This document shows positions 57,755-64,000 of a stretch of 64,000 nucleotides of DNA, piece by piece; the stretch's first letter is position 1, and each line of letters starts with the position of its first letter. The notes under the pieces were generated by a model, which was not told the DNA's origin, made no database searches, and was given only the letters and a program-made list of their open reading frames with translations. A program made the translations under genes and the position numbers. The stretch lies in NCBI GenBank assembly GCA_031310005.1, contig CM062379.1, positions 7,192,001 through 7,256,000 of the forward strand, given 5' to 3'. This DNA is from Dactylellina haptotyla (Eukaryota; Ascomycota; Orbiliomycetes; Orbiliales; Orbiliaceae).

Positions 57755-60107
57755 ATGTCCGGTATGGGACCCCATCTCCTTTACTGCACCACAGCACAAG
57801 CTGACCATCAATTCTGCAGAACTCACCAGACAGCGCCATGAAGAGCGTATGGCAGAGCGCCGTAGAGGTGCAGGGTAAGAATACGCCTGATATATACGTC
57901 TAGCTACCCGTTATGTAACGCTTCTAACAGCCCATCACGCTTGGTAGGAACCGAGTCGTCACTCAAACGTTCGGCTTCGATCTACCCCTAATCACCGCGA
58001 CCCCGCCGGCGGCACGTGCTCAAAAGGCAGCAGAGAAGGCAGAAGCTGCAAAACCAGTAGTAGAGGAGCCAATTGGTGTACCGGGACCCACTCTTGAAGA
58101 GCCACAGCGACGGCGATCCGGGCGATTGTCGAGGGGAGCATCTGTTCTATCTGCAGCCTCAGCACAAGATGTTGCGGCAGAGATCGAAGGCAGTTCGAGG
58201 AAACGGCCAAGATTAGAGTCGGGCAGTCCTAGACGCAGTGTCTCGGCCAGGAGGAGTACTTCAGCGGTTACTGAGGCCCAACCGGAGATCATACCTAGTG
58301 GAGTGCCCACGCCTGTGATAGTCACAACCGAAGCTCCCGCAGTACCAATTGCCGTCGAGGAGGTCCAGAGAACGCCTGGTAAGTACGCTTGGAAAGTTAT
58401 ATTATCTGCCAGTCTGCTGACATAGATACTAGCGGCTCGGACCACACCTAGAGTATCCTCACGCCGAATAAGCTTGGCGCCTGAGGCCTCTGTAATGCTC
58501 TCATCACCTTCACCTTTGCCCCCGAGAAGCTCACGACTCGAAGTACCTTCCTCCGTCTCTCCAGAGCCGTTACCTTTCATCCCCGACCCCCCACCACCAG
58601 AAGAGGTCGCTATCACTCCAGAACGCGCTGCCTCTGTATCATCAGCAGAGCCGACGCCACAAACACCCGCTACGGCAACATCAGGATTGCGAGCAACAAG
58701 GGGAAGGAGGTCAAAACCTGCAATAGCAGCTGTTACGCCAGTCCCACGCGGGAAGCGGCGACGGCAGCCAAGTCCTGATAAATTTCTTACACCTGAGAAA
58801 CCGCCAACCCCGGAACCTGAAGAGCATGAGGAGGAGGAGCTCGAGGCGGATGTTACCACAGAACAGATTGCGCCGGAGGAAAGAGTCGACACACCACCTG
58901 CGGATGAGGTACCAGAGGCCGATAGTACAATTGTTGAACAGGTTATCGAGAAGCCTGTCCCAAAGAGAAGAGGCAGGAAGCCGAAGACGAAGAAACCTTC
59001 CGTAGAGATTCCCTTCCAAGAATTACCTATCACTGAGGAAGCCGTACTGAGCGATGTGGAGCTGGAAATGCAAGAAGACAATGAAGAAAGCTCAAGGCTT
59101 GTACCAGTTGAAGAAGAACAAGACTACGTGGACGTTGAAGAAGATGACTTAGAAGAGGTAGTAGAAGAGGAAGAGCAAGAGGAAGAGCAGCTTCCCGACG
59201 AATCCGTTCTACAATCAAAAACATCTAAAGGGGCAGTAAATCCGACAAGGCGCGGTAGGCAGCCTGGAAAGTCGAAACGGCGAAATGAAAATGGGGAGCC
59301 AAAAGAAACATTTGATATCACCGTTTATCGAATTCCCAAGCAAGGCGATTTCGATTTCAAGTTCCCGAAGCAGCCCAATAACATTCAAATTGTTAGTGAG
59401 TTCTTGATGGGAATCATCGATAAACAGCTAGAGACCCTCTCACTACGTAAGGGCAGTGAGAAGGATCGGGAAGAGAAGGCCAGAATGAGAATCCGCGAAG
59501 CTGTTGTTAAGAACTTATCCAGCGAACTGGAGAATCGATTTATCGAAATGGTATGCTATAAATCACACAATTCGCGTCACAGAAAATTGTTTTTTTAGCT
59601 AATAAAATCGTTATTTACAGGCGAACAAAGCGGATAACATTAAGATGAAAACCGTTCAACTCAAACGTCTGCAGAAGGAAAAGCTACAGCTTCGAGATGA
59701 GCTTATGCAACTGCGAGAGTCACGTGAAGACATCGCGCGCCAAATGGATGTTGTTCGGAAGAAACACGAAGAGGCATCCGAAAAAGCTCATGTAAGCAGA
59801 CCCACTCGGTCAACCTGGGAACACAACACTAATCTATCTATAGAAACAACAATATATCAACGACACATTAAAACACATAGGATTAATGATGGACCAAGGT
59901 CGCGCCAAAGCCGCTGCGGTACCTCCAGAAGAGAGAGTTTTGACTACTGTCGGTCTCGATGCCTTGCTGAACTCCGTAACAGAAGACCTATGTACTCAAG
60001 CGGATAGTTCATCCGGCGGAGGAGGGAAAGGCATATTAGAGCAAGTCAAAGAAATGAATAGGTTCCTCGAAGCAGCCACTGAGGCGTTACGGCAAGGCCG
60101 GCAATAA
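57755..60107 (+). CDS. Inner kinetochore CENP-U/Ame1-like protein with AT-hooks
   Basis: Six exons (57755-57761, 57820-57874, 57948-58378, 58433-59550, 59621-59791, 59844-60107) give 681 aa. The first coding exon is just seven bases (ATGTCCG); choosing other acceptors gives stops or breaks phase. The N-terminus MSELTRQRHEERMAERRRGA, then GNRVVTQTFGFDLP, resembles fungal Ame1/Mis17 openings (basic EERxxxRxRGAG, then a short hydrophobic motif). A central disordered region has AT-hook-like KRRGRKPK and TRRGRQPGKSK, and PSPDKF/TPEKP phospho-type motifs. The C-terminal 250 residues are ordered: TFDITVYRIPKQGDFDFKFP, a helix with MGIIDKQLETLSLRKGSEKD, then a coiled coil (LKRLQKEKLQLRDELMQLRE) and a final helical part. 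Ame1 pairs with Okp1 in the COMA/CENP-QU complex. The assignment is from memory of the family pattern. Confidence 0.72.
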
Positions 60108-60637
60108 TTATCTTTTCGACGAAGAGCTCCCTTTCTTCGGCACCAGTGTTCTCTTTCCGTTTGCATCTTATATTTGGAAAAAAAATTTCCGCCTTTCTCA
60201 AATTTTATGCATCTATGAGGAGTTAAGTGTGGGATCCTTATCTGTTTGTTTAATTACTGTCCTTCCATGTTGATAGCGCGTTTGGGTGTCCTTTTTTCAC
60301 GATTTTTGATACGCACGGGTGATTGAATTGTATGCTGTGTCATCTTCCTACTCCCTCCTTTGATCCTGCATGAGATCAACATCTGAACCTCAAGTTACAG
60401 GTTGGCATCTGATCCCATGTCTAGCGACCTCGGTATGAATATAGAATTACCAAGAGCTCCTGATCCGTGATTCCAGTTTGACTATTCGCTATGATCCCTG
60501 TTCTATCCACATCTCCCGGTACCACAATAAGCCAAGAGGTTAGCAAAGACCAGATTGATCATATTAATATCACATATCACATCATAATCAGTTCATCTCG
60601 TATCCCCAACCTCCAGGTCCACGGAGCAATAGGGGGG

Positions 60638-61378
60638 TGTTAGGGAGTACATTCTAGCCTCGCGAGACTATAATCACATTGATATTAGACCCGGGCCCAA
60701 TCATCTCTCAACAGTCGTCCAAACACCCGACCTTCCGTCGGCTTCAGAACATCTCCGTCTCCAGGTTCCATAGACACCATAGTTCTAGAACCACGCCGAG
60801 GCGTATACCCCGGATTCAACCCTCCCTTTCGGCGTTAGTGGCCAGTATAATAGATGAGATAATTCCTTGGTCAAGTCGCACACCCAGGATCAACTATTCA
60901 AATATGGTAAGGGTCTAATTTAGACTAGGCATCCCGTCGGTTATACTTCCCGTCGAATATGGAGTCCACCTCTAAGGGATCTAGGAGACGCCCGGTACCC
61001 GGACACAAGCTTTGATAAAAGCCCCACCGGTGCACCGTTGCTCCACCAGCTAAAGGATTATTATTGTAGCAGGGCGTTGCTGTTCTGTCATTTTACGTCC
61101 AATGACGATGAGTTCTAGGCGTTCAGCCGCGATCCGCTAGTGGGTGAGAAGCCAACTACCGAGTTTGTTATGTTTGAGGCGTGGGAAAACGCCCGATAAG
61201 TTATGGAGTTATATCAGAGATCTTCCTAGGTGGATCCGTTAACCGCAAGATCAGATCTTAACTGTGAGCAAAAGATCGGGGTTATGATTAGGACCCACAT
61301 CCTTAATGTTATTTCTTTCCGTCATATCATAATAAACCACAACTAAGTCGAAGTGTGTAACATTCGCATATCCCAACA
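60638..61378. mobile_element. Possible degraded solo LTR (Gypsy/Copia-type), fossil
   Basis: The stretch starts TGTTAGGGAG and ends CCCAACA, the TG...CA termini expected of an LTR, with an AATAAA-like signal near its right end. It is about 740 bases, contains no open frame, and has no recognisable internal region beside it. I see no target-site duplication. If real, it is an old solo LTR; the boundaries are tentative. Confidence 0.2.
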
Positions 61379-63816
61379 CAGTAGTATATCTACATACTTT
61401 GAAGTTATTTTCAAGATTTTATATCCAAAAGATACCGAGGCAGACATCTTTTTCCCTCGTGCTCAGGCCTCGTCCCAAAAGGCCAGAGTTTTGAGGAAGT
61501 ACAAAGCAAATCCGAAAATGTAAACACGAGCCAGACGGACGTAATTCTTCCGTTTCTTGTTAAACCATTTTGTCCGCCGTTGACCGTTGGGGGTTACACA
61601 GATAGCACACGATCTGACGTTACGAACTGTCTCACAAAAGAAAGTGGCTTTTGTCTAAAAGTATCAAGAGAGTAAAAAGGTATGTACAAGAAACCGGTGA
61701 GCCGGTACTAGCGAGATCAGAAGCGAAAGGTTGTATCTAAAACCCAGGACAACCACCACCACCTCAATTACCACAACCACTGACGTTGCGAGACGAGCAC
61801 TGCAGCATGCAGTATGCAGGTGGTTGAGACCTGGGGGCGCTCGGAAACTGGGTAATTTAACAATATTGGACGGAAAACTCCAGGAAAAGATTCCGGGTCT
61901 GAGTGGACTGAGACCCGGATATGAAATGCAAGTTTGAACACACGTTTTCGTTGTATCAAGCTAGATCAAAGTGTGCATATGCAAGGACGTGAATCAGACG
62001 AAAACCAATTCCTGCGTTGACAAAGAAGCTACCAAAGGATACGGGTGGTTCGGCGCCAAGATTTCTTTGCTTGCGACAGATATGCTTGAAACAACTTTAC
62101 CTCCATTCATCCATTGGACTGTTCGTATGTACCTGATGATGCTAGATGCATGCTTCCTGCAGATCCGGTTTGCTCTGTTTTACGCCCGCGGCTTCAAGCA
62201 GGGTAATCACATATTCAACGCAAGGGACTTTTTAGCATAACGTTAGTTTTGTTTTGTAAACCCTCCTTTGAGGTACTTGTAAGCAGGTTCAGCTTTATGT
62301 AATCGGTATTAATCATGTCTCGTAAGTCGGAACCATTCCACGACGATCTCTTTTTGGTGCATCGCTCTCGTGTATTCTTGACACTTTTACAAGTCATACA
62401 AGGGTCTCTACTATGCAGCCATATCATTTGATGGGTTTGTTATCCTACTTTGGATAGCTCAGAATGCGAAAATAATAACCTGCACCAGGTGCGGAGGAGA
62501 GGAGACAAGGAGGCAATTGAAGAGGCCAGTGCTCCTGTGCTTGTTAGTGGATGCCTCCGCCTCGAGGTCGCCTGCGACTCCCAAACATGATGCAGCAAAA
62601 ACAAGCGTTGTTCGAGAGGCATAGATCTTGTGTTACTCTCCCCGGACTAAATACGATAAACGACGCTCGTGCCAACGTTGAAGGTGGAGAAAGACTATTC
62701 CGCCTCCAGGTTCCTAGGAATGCTTTCCCCCGCCCCGCAGCTACATGGGAATGTCTCTCCATGGACCTTGCAGAAAAGGTAATTTTGCATTTCACACAAT
62801 CGAATTCAGTAACATCTTCTTCTTCTAAAATATTATCCTTTTACCCGGCATACAGACGGCAAATTCCTCTTTCAAAAAATATGAGTTGTAGTTTGTTACC
62901 TGACGTCTCTTCCTTTGACGCTTTGGTCATCGGGAAATCTCTCGACGATACTATTTGATGCGGTATGTCGTACTTGAGTAAATCTATGACTTTTTGAGCT
63001 AGACTAATAGCTCAAACTGGCAAGCTTCCATTCAACCATGCTTCCATTCAACCATCACCGCTCTTTCCCCGACCCTCCACGAGGCGTTAGTCGAACCTGA
63101 ATAATGGCCGATACCTTGAGAAAAGTAGCTATACCTGCATCGAAAGAACCACAATAATGTCCTCTTGTTGGCGATATTTACTATGATCAGTCATCACTAT
63201 TTCCCAAAAGTGGTATGCCACGCTTTCGAAGATTATCGGAGCGTTTGGCCGCAATCTGTCCAACGTGTGCGACACTCGGCAACCAACAGGCAAAATTGGG
63301 GCCAATCCGGCATGCAGCCCTATGCATACGAGATATTTGGTTCTTGAGGAGCTAGCTCTTGAAGTTCCCTGAATTTGTTAGCTCGGCTCGTATCCTTCCA
63401 GGACGACCCTAGAAAGCCATTCAAGCCATCTTTCCACGAGTTGGACGCCTTGACCAAGTACAGTGAGTGGTCGCGAGATTGAGAACGAAAGTGGTCTTTC
63501 TCTTTTTGTTTCAGTCGAATGTTTCTCATAAATTGACAATGACTCGTGCGCGCGCGAGGCGAAAGATTCCACTGCCTGAGATTCCGTTCGGACCGGCAAA
63601 TTCCACATTGACCGGGGCTTCAAACAAAACGGGTTAGCGAACTCTGTTTCGGGCTCACCATGGAATCCGGCCGTTTTGAATTTTTGTTGCGGATGGAGCA
63701 GGCCTCAATTCGTTCGGTACATGAGTTACTTAGTGTCTAGGATATACCCTCGTGGTACTGTAATGCATTCTCTGTCATTAGTCATGCAGCTAAGATTATT
63801 TTTTGGATTTGGATTT

Positions 63817-63846
63817 TTTTTTTTTTTTTTTTTTTGGGGGGGGGGG
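63817..63846 (+). repeat. Homopolymer tract, long T run followed by G run
   Basis: About 20 T followed by about 11 G in a row. It may be real low-complexity DNA or a sequencing/assembly artefact. Length should be treated as uncertain. Confidence 0.7.
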
Positions 63847-64000
63847 AATCTGCACGATGCTTGTGGCGACCGGTAAGGTGGTCGGGTGCACCGACCGAAT
63901 CTATGGGCTTCGAGATCGTTGATATCACATTTTCGTATATTTGTCCGCGTTGGGTGCCGGAGTGCTAAAGGGCTGTGTTCGCGTCTAGAAAACCTGTATT

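Larger units (their letters stand above)
60108..64000. other. Gene-poor 3.9-kb end region
   Basis: No gene can be supported. Frames such as 61971-62240 and 62551-62958 are short, overlap frames on the other strand and show no domain pattern. The region holds a possible LTR relic (60638-61378) and a homopolymer tract (63817-63846). It may be an old transposon graveyard; composition is mixed, without a strong AT shift. Confidence 0.45.

Noticed and set aside
62551-62958. 135-codon frame in the gene-poor end
   Set aside because: Composition is not protein-like, the opposite strand is also open, and no motif was recognised.

Overview
The window is nuclear DNA of a filamentous ascomycete (Pezizomycotina). 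Genes have several short introns (about 50-130 nt) with GT...AG ends and CTAAC/CTGAC-like branch sites. The gene content is fungal: the eisosome protein Pil1, the alpha-aminoadipate lysine enzyme Lys12, a DUF3425 bZIP factor, a Clr5-domain protein, an E(z)-type H3K27 methyltransferase, and a Kex2-style repeat precursor. The exact class cannot be fixed from the sequence. I resolved exons by reading splice sites and checking phase at every junction.

Layout. 0-11 kb: a small hypothetical protein, PIL1, a 14-TM MFS transporter of the vacuolar basic amino acid type, and a bZIP-DUF3425 regulator. 12.4-17 kb: a secreted GH43 glycosidase, then the most unusual gene of the window. This is a secreted precursor with seven repeats of a Trp-containing peptide separated by dibasic Kex2 sites, followed by a Pro/Thr/Gly-rich tail. 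17.5-26 kb is a conserved housekeeping block: PRP17 (splicing), UTP4 (SSU processome), a small Cys-rich protein, and LYS12.

27.5-41 kb is an accessory block. It holds an F-box protein with a long heptad coiled coil, five BTB/POZ genes and one Clr5-domain gene. Three or four of the BTB genes share an intron of the same phase just before the BTB core. Three carry a C-terminal Cys-rich motif. This looks like local duplication and divergence.

41-60 kb returns to conserved genes: an E(z)/KMT6 methyltransferase, WDR6/Trm734, RAD2/XPG head to head with NOG2, an unrecognised large secreted protein, the twin-CX9C protein EMI1, and a CENP-U/AME1-like kinetochore protein. The NOG2 gene has a 405-nt structured intron. 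The last 3.9 kb has no gene I can support. It holds a possible very degraded LTR relic and a T/G homopolymer tract. No tRNA, rRNA or CRISPR was seen.
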